Part shown: piece after piece, positions 9,364 to 18,293 of the stretch
How the letters are laid out: the number at the start of each line of letters is the position of its first letter
Numbering within the stretch: position 1 is the stretch's first letter
Source: Hespellia sp.
GTDB lineage: Bacteria; Bacillota; Clostridia; Lachnospirales; Lachnospiraceae
Assembly (NCBI GenBank): GCA_028693555.1
Contig: JAQUVD010000001.1
Span: 62,001 to 126,000 of the forward strand
DNA: 64,000 nucleotides
Reading direction: 5' to 3'
The notes under the pieces: generated by a model
The model's input: only the letters and a program-made list of their open reading frames with translations
Told to the model about the DNA's origin: nothing
Databases searched by the model: none
Position numbers and translations under genes: made by a program

Positions 9364-10425
9364 TCACTCCGCCTTCAATTCCTTCCACAGCATATTCATC
9401 AACTTTGTTGTCTCGGCGGACTGCATCTTACTGATCTCGCAGTTTGCCGTGGCATCTTCTGCCGGAACAAGTGCTTCATTGCTTTTGTCTTCTTCTGACA
9501 GACTATCAATAACTGCCTTATTAGGTGTTGAATAGTAGATGTAATCAAAATTCTTTTGTGCGATATCCGCTCTGCATAAGAAATCGAGGAACTGCTGAGC
9601 CGCATCCATATTCTCGCAATACTTTGTGACACACCAGGAATCAAGCCAAAGGTTGGAACCTTCTTTCGGAATGACATACGCAAGATCCGGGTTATACTCT
9701 TCTGCCAGATAGGCTTCTCCGGAATAGATCACTGCCATGATTGCATTTTCCGCAACAATCTCATCTCTCGCTTCATCGACAAGATATGCCTGCACATCTT
9801 TTTTCTGTTTCAATAATAAATCCTGTGCTTCCCTTAATTCGCTCTCATTCTCTGTGTTCAAAGAATATCCAAGATATTTCAGAGCCACAAGATACGAATC
9901 CCGGATGCTGTTCTGCATGATGATTTCACCGCTGTATTCATGGTGAAAAAGCACCTCCCAGCTGTCAACTGGTTCCTTTACCTTTTTTGTGTTATATAGA
10001 ATTCCAAGTGTTCCCCAGAAGTAGGGCACTGAATACTGATTACCCGGATCGATTTCAGCGGAAAGATCCCAGTATTTTTTATCAATATTATCTTTATACT
10101 GCATCGAATTAATATCTATCTTCTGCAGTTCTTCCTCACTGATTAGTTTCTGAATCATATAATCTGATGTGCACATCAGATCGTATTTGATTGCACCCGA
10201 TTTGTACTTCGTGTACATTTCTTCCGGTGTCAGTGCTTCTTCATATTTAATTTCAATTCCTGTCTCTTCTGTAAATTGATCTAATACATCCGGATCAATA
10301 TATTCTCCGTAATTAAACAATGTCAGAGAATTCTTGCTTTCTTTCGTCTGACTTTTTCCGCACCCGGATAAAAAAGAGATCAGGACGCATCCCGCCAGCA
10401 AAGCTGAAATCAGTCTTTTCTTCAT
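9364..10425 (-). CDS. potD: Spermidine/putrescine ABC transporter, substrate-binding lipoprotein
   Basis: Captures polyamines outside the membrane for the PotABC transporter. The 353 residues start with a lipoprotein signal peptide ending in the lipobox LSGC (about residue 22), then a PotD-type binding fold: LFNYGEYIDPDVLDQF near the mature N-terminus, the YKSGAIKYDLMCTSDYMI segment and the GSNLWLDSWCV segment. Its start overlaps the potC stop by four bases, indicating translational coupling. It is the last gene of the operon. Confidence 0.96.
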   Translation of the reverse strand: MKKRLISALLAGCVLISFLSGCGKSQTKESKNSLTLFNYGEYIDPDVLDQFTEETGIEIKYEEALTPEEMYTKYKSGAIKYDLMCTSDYMIQKLISEEELQKIDINSMQYKDNIDKKYWDLSAEIDPGNQYSVPYFWGTLGILYNTKKVKEPVDSWEVLFHHEYSGEIIMQNSIRDSYLVALKYLGYSLNTENESELREAQDLLLKQKKDVQAYLVDEARDEIVAENAIMAVIYSGEAYLAEEYNPDLAYVIPKEGSNLWLDSWCVTKYCENMDAAQQFLDFLCRADIAQKNFDYIYYSTPNKAVIDSLSEEDKSNEALVPAEDATANCEISKMQSAETTKLMNMLWKELKAE

Positions 10426-11213
10426 TTACATTTCCTCGCATTTTTCATTTTCGGAACATAGTTTACAGCTAACAGAATCAGAAATACAAAGGCAAATATA
10501 ATCGTGGAAAGTGCATACATTTCCGGTTTGATCCCTTTTCGAATCTGACTGTAAATCATGGTCGAGAGTGTATTGACACCTGCTCCTTTTGTGAAATACG
10601 TAATCGCAAAATCATCCATAGACATCGTGAATGCCATAAAGAATCCTGCCATAATGCCGCTCATTAACTGCGGAAGCGTGATCTTCACAAAAGCATAGAT
10701 CGAATTTGCTCCCAGATCGCGGGCAGCCTCGTAAATACTGAGATTCATCTGCTTGATTTTTGGCATGACGCAGAGAATGACATAAGGGATATTGAAGGTA
10801 ATATGTGCAATTAATACACTGCCAAATCCCAGCGGCATAAATCTTACGAACCAGAGCATCAAAGCAATCCCCGTTACAATATCTGCATTTAGCATCGGGA
10901 TGTTGGTAAATGCCAAGACAATCTTATAGTTGCGTTCTCTCATTGCACTGATTCCAATCGCGCCCACCGTTCCAATAACAGTCGCGATAATCGCAGAAGT
11001 AAATGCAAGAATCATGGTCGTTGAGAGTGCCTGCATCACTTCACTGCTTGAGAAAAGAGTGCGGTACCAGTCCAGCGTAAAACCGCCCCATATCACACGG
11101 GATCTTGATGAATTGAAGGAAAGTACAATCATCACAAAAATCGGCACATAGAGGAAGAACAGAATGATCCCGATATAGAATCGACTCAGAAAGTTTTTAA
11201 TTTTATCTACCAT
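10422..11213 (-). CDS. potC: Spermidine/putrescine ABC transporter permease PotC
   Basis: Inner permease subunit for polyamine import. The 263 residues show six likely membrane segments and the permease EAA-type loop EAARDLGANSIYAFVKITLPQLMSGI (about residue 150-175), which contacts the ATPase. It overlaps potB by seven bases and potD by four. Length and order are typical of the pot operon. Confidence 0.96.
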   Translation of the reverse strand: MVDKIKNFLSRFYIGIILFFLYVPIFVMIVLSFNSSRSRVIWGGFTLDWYRTLFSSSEVMQALSTTMILAFTSAIIATVIGTVGAIGISAMRERNYKIVLAFTNIPMLNADIVTGIALMLWFVRFMPLGFGSVLIAHITFNIPYVILCVMPKIKQMNLSIYEAARDLGANSIYAFVKITLPQLMSGIMAGFFMAFTMSMDDFAITYFTKGAGVNTLSTMIYSQIRKGIKPEMYALSTIIFAFVFLILLAVNYVPKMKNARKCK

Positions 11214-12043
11214 ATTGCAGACTCCTTTCCTTCCGGATCATTTTTCATCGTAAATGCCATACTGATTAATACGAATATCATAAGCGAAACCGATAATCCG
11301 GAGCCCAGTCCCCAGTCGACATTCTTCGTGAACTCCTGCTCGATTACATTTCCAATGAGCTGAATCTTTCCACCGCCAAGCACATCTGCCACGACGAACG
11401 AAGTCATAGATGGCACAAACACCATGACAATTCCACTGAGAAGTCCGGGCATAGACAATGGAAGAATAATTTTTTTGAAAACAGTAAAACCGCCTGCGCC
11501 AAGATCCTTTGCCGCTTCGATAATATCTTCATCGATTTCCGAGATTGCATTATAGAGAGGCAGAATCATAAATGGCAGGTAGTCGTAGACAACGCCAATC
11601 AAAATGCTTAACCATGTATTTGCAATCGGCAGAGGCGCAATTCCAAAGAATCCAAGAATCATATTCAAAATACCATTCTTAGACAAAATCATCTGCCATG
11701 CCAGGAGGCGTAAAATAAAATTCATCCACATAGGCAGGATCAATCCAAAAACCAGGAATCCTTCTCTTCCCATATTTAATCGGCGAAGTGCGAGCACAAG
11801 CGGATATGCAAGCAAAATACAGATTACCGTACAGCCTGCAGCGATTGCCAGGGACAGAATCATACTCTTCATATGAATGGGATTGAAAATTGCAAGGATA
11901 TTGTCCATTGTAAAACTGCCCTCTGCATTTACGAACGCATCCTGGAAGATTACAACCAGCGGGATAATCGTAAAGCCGACAATCCAGATTAGATACGGTG
12001 CTGAGAGCCATGTTCTTTTATTCAAACGTTTTTTCTTTTCCAT
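11207..12043 (-). CDS. potB: Spermidine/putrescine ABC transporter permease PotB
   Basis: Partner permease of PotC. The 278 residues have about six membrane segments and the EAA loop EAAKDLGAGGFTVFKKIILPLSMPGL near residue 180. The basic N-terminus MEKKKRLNKRTW fits the inside-positive rule. It starts three bases after the potA stop and overlaps potC. Confidence 0.96.
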   Translation of the reverse strand: MEKKKRLNKRTWLSAPYLIWIVGFTIIPLVVIFQDAFVNAEGSFTMDNILAIFNPIHMKSMILSLAIAAGCTVICILLAYPLVLALRRLNMGREGFLVFGLILPMWMNFILRLLAWQMILSKNGILNMILGFFGIAPLPIANTWLSILIGVVYDYLPFMILPLYNAISEIDEDIIEAAKDLGAGGFTVFKKIILPLSMPGLLSGIVMVFVPSMTSFVVADVLGGGKIQLIGNVIEQEFTKNVDWGLGSGLSVSLMIFVLISMAFTMKNDPEGKESAIW

Positions 12044-12046
12044 CTG

Positions 12047-13120
12047 CTACTCTTCCTCTTTCACAATTTCTTCGTCCGCGGAAATCGGCTTATGCATAAT
12101 CTGAATATTGTCCGGCAAAATCGTGAGTCCCACCATGGAACCTATCTGCGCCGGATTCACGCTTTGCACCATCCACTCATAATCCTGTACACGAACCTTG
12201 ATTTCATAATATGCACCTTTAAAAATGATGGATACGACCATCCCGGTCAAAAGTCCTTCTGCCTCACCCACAATAACCAGATCTTCCGGGCGTATCACAA
12301 CATCAACGAGTTCATCCTTTCCAAACCCCACATCAACGCACGGAATCCGATGATCCTGAATGCGCACCAGACAATCCTTTTCCATCACACCGTCAATGAT
12401 ATTGCTATCCCCGATAAAGTCTGCGACAAATGCGTTCTGTGGCTCATCATAGATACTCTTAGAAGTTCCCATCTGCTGAATGATTCCCTGATTCATAACA
12501 ATGATGCGGTCGGACATTGTAAGTGCTTCATCCTGATCATGCGTCACATATACAAAGGTGATTCCAACCTCTTTTTTTATCTTGATCAGCTCCCGCTGCA
12601 TATCATGGCGAAGCTTTAAATCAAGAGCCCCCAGCGGCTCATCTAAGAGCAGCATCTTGGGCTCATTTACAATTGCTCTTGCAATCGCAACCCGCTGCTG
12701 CTGACCACCGCTTAGGGAAGACGGCTGTCGGTCTCCGTAACCATCCATATTTACCAGTTTCAGTGCATACGCAATCTTATCATCGATGTACTGCTTGCTT
12801 TTTTTCTTCAGTTTCAATCCAAATGCAATATTTTCTGCAACTGTCATATGGGGAAAGAGAGAATACTTCTGGAACACCGTATTCACATTCCGCTTATCCG
12901 GTGGAAGATTAGAAATATCTTTTCCTTCAAAATACACCTGCCCCTCATCCGGCTTCAAAAATCCGCCGATGATACGAAGTGTTGTCGATTTTCCACAGCC
13001 AGAAGGTCCAAGCAGCGTCACAAATTCATTTTTCTTGATACTCAGATTGAAATCTTCGAGAATCAGTTTCCCATCAAACGTCTTGCTAATATTCCTTAGT
13101 CTTAAAATTTCATCGCTCAT
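12047..13120 (-). CDS. potA: Spermidine/putrescine ABC transporter ATP-binding protein
   Basis: ATPase that powers polyamine import. The 357 residues contain Walker A GPSGCGKST (38-46), the Q-loop, the ABC signature LSGGQQQRVAIARA, Walker B MLLLDEP, the switch histidine in VYVTHDQDEAL, and a C-terminal TOBE-type regulatory domain (about 240-357). Ribosome site AAGGAG. It sits 12 bases after the regulator gene, so regulator and transporter share a transcript. Confidence 0.96.
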   Translation of the reverse strand: MSDEILRLRNISKTFDGKLILEDFNLSIKKNEFVTLLGPSGCGKSTTLRIIGGFLKPDEGQVYFEGKDISNLPPDKRNVNTVFQKYSLFPHMTVAENIAFGLKLKKKSKQYIDDKIAYALKLVNMDGYGDRQPSSLSGGQQQRVAIARAIVNEPKMLLLDEPLGALDLKLRHDMQRELIKIKKEVGITFVYVTHDQDEALTMSDRIIVMNQGIIQQMGTSKSIYDEPQNAFVADFIGDSNIIDGVMEKDCLVRIQDHRIPCVDVGFGKDELVDVVIRPEDLVIVGEAEGLLTGMVVSIIFKGAYYEIKVRVQDYEWMVQSVNPAQIGSMVGLTILPDNIQIMHKPISADEEIVKEEE

Positions 13121-13132
13121 CTTTCATTCTCC

Positions 13133-13684
13133 TTAAAAATTTGGTGGGGTACTAACCCATATCACAGTCGATACCTTCTTGGATAGGGATCTGATACTAT
13201 GACGCTTATTGGCAGGAAAGATAAAAGAATCTCCCTCATTCACAACATCATGCTGATCTCCATATATGACTTCAATCTTTCCTTTTAATACGTATCCAAA
13301 CTCCTCACCCTCATGGGGCTTATCAAGCGGCAGCATCTCTTTGGGCTGAATGTGAACCAGAATCGGTTCAAGGCTCTTACTCTGCGCCGAAGCAATCAGC
13401 CAGGTGATGCTATTCCCACGTTCGTCCACCTTTTCAAAATAATCTTCATGCCGATACACGATCTGCGTATCTTTTGTATCGCGAAAGAAATCGGACAGAT
13501 TCGTTCCGAGGCACTCCACGATATCTGCCAGTGTCGAGACGGACGGTGCCGTCTGTCCCCGCTCCAACTGGGAAATGAATCCCTTCGTAAGCTCTGTGCG
13601 CGCTGCGAGTTCATCCTGTGTAAGTCCGTTCTGATTTCTTAAATTTCTGATTTTCTGACCAATCCTACTATCTAAATTCACCAA
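13133..13684 (-). CDS. XRE-family regulator with C-terminal cupin domain
   Basis: DNA-binding regulator, probably of the pot operon. The 183 residues have an N-terminal XRE helix-turn-helix (about 8-65, LTQDELAARTELTKGFISQLERG) and a C-terminal cupin domain (about 105-180) with PHEGEEFGYVLKG. Such XRE-cupin proteins often sense a small ligand, here plausibly a polyamine (inference). No ATG is available: a TTG at 13684 or a GTG one codon later could start it, both behind AGAGGTG. A direct repeat in its promoter (13733-13801) is a candidate self-operator. Confidence 0.92.
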   Translation of the reverse strand: MVNLDSRIGQKIRNLRNQNGLTQDELAARTELTKGFISQLERGQTAPSVSTLADIVECLGTNLSDFFRDTKDTQIVYRHEDYFEKVDERGNSITWLIASAQSKSLEPILVHIQPKEMLPLDKPHEGEEFGYVLKGKIEVIYGDQHDVVNEGDSFIFPANKRHSIRSLSKKVSTVIWVSTPPNF

Positions 13685-13732
13685 TTTACACCTCTGTCAT
13701 CCTAAACAATTATATTCCCGCCGAGTTACAGC

Positions 13733-13801
13733 TATACTAAACTTTAAATCAACTATTCATACATTTCAGCTTAATTATACATATACTAAACTCAAAGTCA
13801 A
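13733..13801 (-). promoter_or_regulatory. Operator-like direct repeats upstream of the pot operon
   Basis: Two near-identical 20-base copies lie on the minus strand at 13782-13801 and 13733-13752. Both end AGTTTAGTATA and begin TTGA, and their starts are 49 bases apart, close to a whole number of helix turns. The upstream copy covers the -35 box and spacer. The most likely ligand is the XRE-cupin protein. Confidence 0.6.
13774..13801 (-). promoter_or_regulatory. Sigma-A promoter of the XRE-cupin/potABCD operon
   Basis: TTGACT (13796-13801), a 16-base spacer and TATAAT (13774-13779), leaving a leader of about 85 bases. Confidence 0.75.
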
Positions 13802-13841
13802 CAATTACTGAGAAATTTTACAAACATTTTGTATTCCGAAC

Positions 13842-13880
13842 AGCTAAAAACCCGCGTCAGATTGACACGGGTTTTTAGCT
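13842..13880 (-). terminator. Terminator after the nucleoside kinase gene
   Basis: GCTAAAAACCCG pairs with CGGGTTTTTAGC around a short, partly paired loop. It could work in either direction and closes the large minus-strand block. Confidence 0.8.
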
Positions 13881-13904
13881 TCGTTCTATTTTTATTCGAT
13901 TGTA

Positions 13905-15563
13905 TTAAACATCAAAACATCCACCACCCACAAATTCTCTCAGAAGTGATGTGTTCGGAATACTCTCACTGTTAATTCCTACAAAATAGTCCAGGAACTT
14001 CAGCAGCCGTTTTGCTTCGAGATACTCCGCGCAATTCTTATCAACGCCAAAGAGCATCGGCTCTACATACTGTTTCAGAACCGCCAGTTCATAAATAAGT
14101 GCCGAATTAAACATAATGTCAGCTTCTTCCTGATACGGGAAGATATTCTGTTCCTCTCCTCTTCGAACCGAAGGCCACATTGCAATCGTCTGCTGTGCAG
14201 AAGTGCCTCGTGTTCTCGCATCCCGGACAATTCTCCTGATCAGACGGCCATCCGTCGTTGGAATCCGGTTATGCTCATCAATATTGAGCTGCGTCAGTGC
14301 ACTGATATAAATTTTAAACTTGTTCGCCGCTGGAAGCTTCTCCGTCAGTTTCGGATTCAGGCAGTGAATCCCCTCAATTACAAGCACATCATTCGAAGCG
14401 ATTTGAAATGGCTTTCCACTATAGTTGCGGTGACCGGATTTAAAATCAAAGGTCGGAATAATCACTTCTTTTCCTTCCAGAAGATTTGTCATATCCTGAT
14501 TGAACGCTTCTACATCAATCGCCTCTAAGCATTCAAAATTATAATTCCCAAACTCGTCTTTTGGCGTGTGTTCCCGATCTACGAAATAATTGTCCACTGC
14601 AATCGGATGCGGGTGAAGACCATTGACTGCAAGCTGCACCGACAGACGATGCGAGAATGTAGTCTTACCGGAGGATGACGGACCTGCTATCAGGATGATC
14701 TTCGCCGACTTCTTCTCAGCGATCATCTGCGCAATCTCTGAAATCTTCCGTTCCATAAACGCTTCCTGAACAAGCACTGCAGTCGTCACATTCTGATGTG
14801 CTGCCATATCATTGAGCGCACCGACAGTCTCGATATCCTGCAGGTCCCCCCATTCTGTTGATTCCTTCAATACATGAAACAGTTTTTCCTGCGGATGAAA
14901 CTCTGGCACAACCGTTGTATCCGAAGCGGTCGGCATCTGAATCACAAAGCCTTCATCATACAAATGCAGTGAGAAATATTGCAGATAACTCGTATCCGGC
15001 ACCATATATCCATAATAGTAATCCTCAAAATCATTGATGCTGTAAATGTTCACGCGGGAAACACGGCGGTATTCAAACAACCGCTTTTTGTCATACATTT
15101 TATATTTGTCGAATAGCTTTACTGCATCCTCTGTATTCACAGAGCGTTTTTTAATCGGCAGCGCATCCGCTATCATCTCCCTCATACGGACTTCGATTGC
15201 ACGCAGAAACTCCTGATTCATCGAAATATCACCATCAACCTTGCAGTAAAATCCCTTATCTACCGAATACAGGATTCTCGCCTTCTGTATCTTATCGTGT
15301 CCCCCCACATCATAGATTGCTTTCACAAGCAAAAGACACATACTTCTTTTGTAGGTCTTAATTCCAATCTGGTCACCCACCGTCACAAATTGAAGCTCCC
15401 GATCGCCATCCAGTCGCTTATGCAGCTCCTGAAGACGAAATGATTCCGTATAGACAAGAACGATTCGATCCTGATACTGATCTTGGAAATCATCTGCAAT
15501 CTGCTTATATGTGGTTCCCTTTGCGTATTCTCTTTCTTCGTTTCCGACTTTTACTCTGCACAT
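13905..15563 (-). CDS. Nucleoside (uridine) kinase-like protein with TGS/ThrRS-like N-terminus
   Basis: Predicted NTP-dependent kinase of nucleosides. An N-terminal TGS-like segment (YAKGTTYKQIADDF) is followed by a region resembling the threonyl-tRNA synthetase second additional domain (about 60-200), then a phosphoribulokinase/uridine kinase domain with Walker A GPSSSGKTT near residue 293 and the VDNYFVDRE and VIEGIHCLNP motifs. The ATG at 15563 gives 552 residues. A TTG at 15617 is in frame but would overlap the Nif3-like gene by 26 bases and has its AGAGGA touching the codon. The exact substrate is not determinable. Confidence 0.88.
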   Translation of the reverse strand: MCRVKVGNEEREYAKGTTYKQIADDFQDQYQDRIVLVYTESFRLQELHKRLDGDRELQFVTVGDQIGIKTYKRSMCLLLVKAIYDVGGHDKIQKARILYSVDKGFYCKVDGDISMNQEFLRAIEVRMREMIADALPIKKRSVNTEDAVKLFDKYKMYDKKRLFEYRRVSRVNIYSINDFEDYYYGYMVPDTSYLQYFSLHLYDEGFVIQMPTASDTTVVPEFHPQEKLFHVLKESTEWGDLQDIETVGALNDMAAHQNVTTAVLVQEAFMERKISEIAQMIAEKKSAKIILIAGPSSSGKTTFSHRLSVQLAVNGLHPHPIAVDNYFVDREHTPKDEFGNYNFECLEAIDVEAFNQDMTNLLEGKEVIIPTFDFKSGHRNYSGKPFQIASNDVLVIEGIHCLNPKLTEKLPAANKFKIYISALTQLNIDEHNRIPTTDGRLIRRIVRDARTRGTSAQQTIAMWPSVRRGEEQNIFPYQEEADIMFNSALIYELAVLKQYVEPMLFGVDKNCAEYLEAKRLLKFLDYFVGINSESIPNTSLLREFVGGGCFDV

Positions 15564-15591
15564 ATTTTCTGCCAACTCTACCGCCTCGTTT

Positions 15592-16383
15592 CTATATGAT
15601 ATGAAATGGTTGCGCAATCCTCTCAGTTTTAATATCGATCTGTTCTGTATGCGCTTCTAAGAATGATTTGATATCATCCATAAAAATGTATTCTGTCCCA
15701 TAATGTCCCGCATCAATGATGGTCAGTCCCTGTGCCACAGCATCAATGCCCTCATGGTGATCGATGTCTCCTGTGACAAGAATCTGTGCCTTCTTCTGCA
15801 ACGCAGCATCCAGCATGCTTTTCCCTGATCCTGGCGATACTGCCATTCGGTGATACTGCCGACTTCCATCTTCAAAATCTGCAAACACCTTCACATGCTC
15901 CAGCTTCAGCTTTTCCTTCACGTAATCACAGCATTCCTGTAGATTCATCTGGGTTGGAAGTGATCCGATGCGTCCAATTCCTTCCGGTATCTCCCCCTCA
16001 AAATAAGACGCTTCCAATACCTCCTGATCCTGAAGCTCTAACAGATTTCCGGCAAGCTGTGCCATTCCAAGGACATCATAATTCGTGTGCATCGCATAAT
16101 AAGAAATATCCTGCTGAATCAGTCGAATAATTCTTCTGCCGATAAAATCACTTTGTCTGACTGATTTCATTGGACTGAAGATCATTGGATGATGTGTGAT
16201 CAGCATGTCTGCATTCCATGCAGCTGCATGCGCGATGACTTCATCTGTTGCATCAAGGGCAAGATAGATCCGACGGACCTCTTTCTCCTCTGCGCCGACC
16301 TGAAGCCCGACATTGTCAAAGCTAAGCGCCGCATCTTTTGAATACTTTTTTTCTATTATATTCATAATATCTTTTACAAGCAT
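15592..16383 (-). CDS. Nif3-like dinuclear metal centre protein (YqfO/DUF34 family)
   Basis: Function not firmly known; family members form hexamers with a two-metal site, and some have been proposed as GTP cyclohydrolase-like proteins. The 263 residues show the metal-binding motifs ITHHPMIF near residue 63 and DAGHYGTE near 225, and the NVGLQVG motif near the N-terminus. It overlaps trmK by ten bases, the usual partner in Firmicutes. The inserted middle domain of longer homologues is absent. Confidence 0.93.
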   Translation of the reverse strand: MLVKDIMNIIEKKYSKDAALSFDNVGLQVGAEEKEVRRIYLALDATDEVIAHAAAWNADMLITHHPMIFSPMKSVRQSDFIGRRIIRLIQQDISYYAMHTNYDVLGMAQLAGNLLELQDQEVLEASYFEGEIPEGIGRIGSLPTQMNLQECCDYVKEKLKLEHVKVFADFEDGSRQYHRMAVSPGSGKSMLDAALQKKAQILVTGDIDHHEGIDAVAQGLTIIDAGHYGTEYIFMDDIKSFLEAHTEQIDIKTERIAQPFHII

Positions 16384-17108
16384 CCTGATTCCTCTTTCTT
16401 TTCGCTGTAATAAGTAAATGCTTCTTCCACAAGCAGGAGTTCCTCTTCCAGTTCGGATCTCCGTTTTTCAATGTGCTCTCCCATTTTCCCTTCCAGGGAC
16501 AAGAGCACCTGTTCTTTGATTGCTTTTTCCTTTTTTAAATAGCTGAGCAGAACCGGATGTCGCTGCTTTAGTAAGCGTCTCCCATACTGCAGCTCACACG
16601 GTGTCCAGTCACTCTCTTTTGTTTTCATTCTTCCGGGCGGGGTTACTTTCATCATCGGATAATACTTTCCGTCCTCAAGCACCATGTCCTCTGCTATGAC
16701 AGAAAAGCCTTCCTGCATCAGAAAGGCTCTTACTTTATAAAGTTCGGATTGGGGCTGCAGGATACATTCCTTCAGCTCACCGACAACTGCCGGACTGTCA
16801 CTTAATATCCTCTGCACAAGTCCGCCCCCCATACCGGCAATGATCACGCTCTGCACCATACCGGGCGTAAGCGCTCTTAATCCATCTGATAAAATCAGAC
16901 GGATTGGGAGTTCTTTTCTCTGTTCTATAATATGCTGCCTTGCACGTTCCAACGGGCCGGCATTTACATCCATCGCAATCACGTGCGGACAGATTCCGCG
17001 CTCAGTCAGATAAATTGCAATGTAACCATGATCACAGCCAACATCTGCCAGTGTACTGCCCTGTGTCACCAGATCTGCAACTGCCTGTAGTCTCTTTGAT
17101 AATTCCAT
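16374..17108 (-). CDS. trmK: tRNA (adenine(22)-N1)-methyltransferase
   Basis: Methylates N1 of A22 in tRNA using S-adenosylmethionine. The 244 residues start with the Rossmann motif LADVGCDHGYIAIYL near 20, followed by MDVNAGPLERA, and IIAGMGGGL near residue 90, all diagnostic of TrmK. The C-terminal half is a charged coiled coil. It starts nine bases after rpoD, the usual rpoD-trmK-nif3 order of Firmicutes. Confidence 0.95.
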   Translation of the reverse strand: MELSKRLQAVADLVTQGSTLADVGCDHGYIAIYLTERGICPHVIAMDVNAGPLERARQHIIEQRKELPIRLILSDGLRALTPGMVQSVIIAGMGGGLVQRILSDSPAVVGELKECILQPQSELYKVRAFLMQEGFSVIAEDMVLEDGKYYPMMKVTPPGRMKTKESDWTPCELQYGRRLLKQRHPVLLSYLKKEKAIKEQVLLSLEGKMGEHIEKRRSELEEELLLVEEAFTYYSEKKEESGCL

Positions 17109-17117
17109 AGCAGCCTC

Positions 17118-18230
17118 TTAATCCAGATAATCGCGAAGCTTGCGGCTTCTGCTTGGATGACGAAGCTTGCGGAGTGCTTTCGCCTCAATCTGACGAATCC
17201 GTTCTCTTGTGACGTCGAATTCTTTCCCAACCTCTTCCAATGTACGGGCACGTCCATCATTCATACCAAATCGCAGACGCAGAACCTTCTGTTCACGTTC
17301 TGTTAATGTATCTAACACTTCATCGAGCTGTTCCTTTAATAATGTCGCAGCAGCAGCTTCTGCCGGTACCGGTACATTATCGTCCTGAATAAAGTCGCCA
17401 AGATGAGAATCTTCCTCTTCACCAATTGGTGTTTCAAGAGAAACCGGCTCCTGGGATATCTTCAGAATCTCTCGTACACGCTCAACCGGCATATCAAGTT
17501 CTTTGGCAATCTCTTCCGGCATTGGTTCACGGCCTAATTCCTGAAGCAGCTGTCTGGAAACACGGATCAGTTTGTTAATCGTCTCTACCATATGAACCGG
17601 AATACGAATCGTTCTTGCCTGATCGGCAATGGCTCTTGTAATTGCCTGACGAATCCACCATGTTGCATAAGTACTAAACTTAAATCCTTTGTTATAATCG
17701 AATTTCTCAACCGCTTTAATCAGACCAAGATTTCCCTCCTGAATCAGATCAAGGAAGAGCATACCACGCCCTACATAGCGCTTTGCAATACTGACAACCA
17801 GTCTAAGATTCGCCTCCGCAAGGCGTTTCTTTGCCTCTTCATCGCCTTCTTCCATTCGTTTGGCCAGCACAATCTCTTCTTCCGCCGTCAGAAGCGGCAC
17901 TTTACCAATCTCTTTCAGATACATACGGACCGGATCTTCGATACTGATACCTTCCGGTACAGATAAATCGATTTTCTCCACATCGACTTCATCTTCCTCT
18001 GAGATTACGATTTCGACTTCCTCCTCGCTATCATCATCCCCACTAATTCGAAGCACATCGATGTTGCTTGCCTCAAGCTGATCGAACACCTTTTCCATCT
18101 GTTCAGAATCCAGTTCCATGTCAGAAAAGAAGTCATTGATTTCCTGAAGCTCTAAAATGCTTTTTTTCTTCTTTCCGAGAGAAATCAGTTCTTTCATCTT
18201 CTCTTCGAATTTCTGTGTGTTTTCTTCCAT
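17118..18230 (-). CDS. rpoD: RNA polymerase primary sigma factor (sigma-A)
   Basis: Housekeeping sigma factor directing RNA polymerase to TTGACA/TATAAT promoters. It contains an acidic region 1.1 (about 60-90), region 1.2 ([16 protein letters not shown]), region 2 with the -10 binding helix ([15 protein letters not shown]), region 3 and region 4.2 with the helix-turn-helix [20 protein letters not shown]. The ATG at 18230 ([11 protein letters not shown]) has AGGAAGGA and gives 370 residues, typical for Clostridia. An upstream in-frame start at 18269 is less likely. Confidence 0.98.
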   Translation of the reverse strand: MEENTQKFEEKMKELISLGKKKKSILELQEINDFFSDMELDSEQMEKVFDQLEASNIDVLRISGDDDSEEEVEIVISEEDEVDVEKIDLSVPEGISIEDPVRMYLKEIGKVPLLTAEEEIVLAKRMEEGDEEAKKRLAEANLRLVVSIAKRYVGRGMLFLDLIQEGNLGLIKAVEKFDYNKGFKFSTYATWWIRQAITRAIADQARTIRIPVHMVETINKLIRVSRQLLQELGREPMPEEIAKELDMPVERVREILKISQEPVSLETPIGEEEDSHLGDFIQDDNVPVPAEAAAATLLKEQLDEVLDTLTEREQKVLRLRFGMNDGRARTLEEVGKEFDVTRERIRQIEAKALRKLRHPSRSRKLRDYLD

Positions 18231-18293
18231 GTGTCCATCCTTCCTTCCCCATAAAAAGCGTCTTTTCACAGGGTACCTCGTTTTATTTTATCC

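Noticed and set aside
9006..9498. Short plus-strand open frames over the palindromic region and the 3' end of potD
   Set aside because: They overlap the inverted repeats or run antisense to potD, with no ribosome site or recognisable protein.
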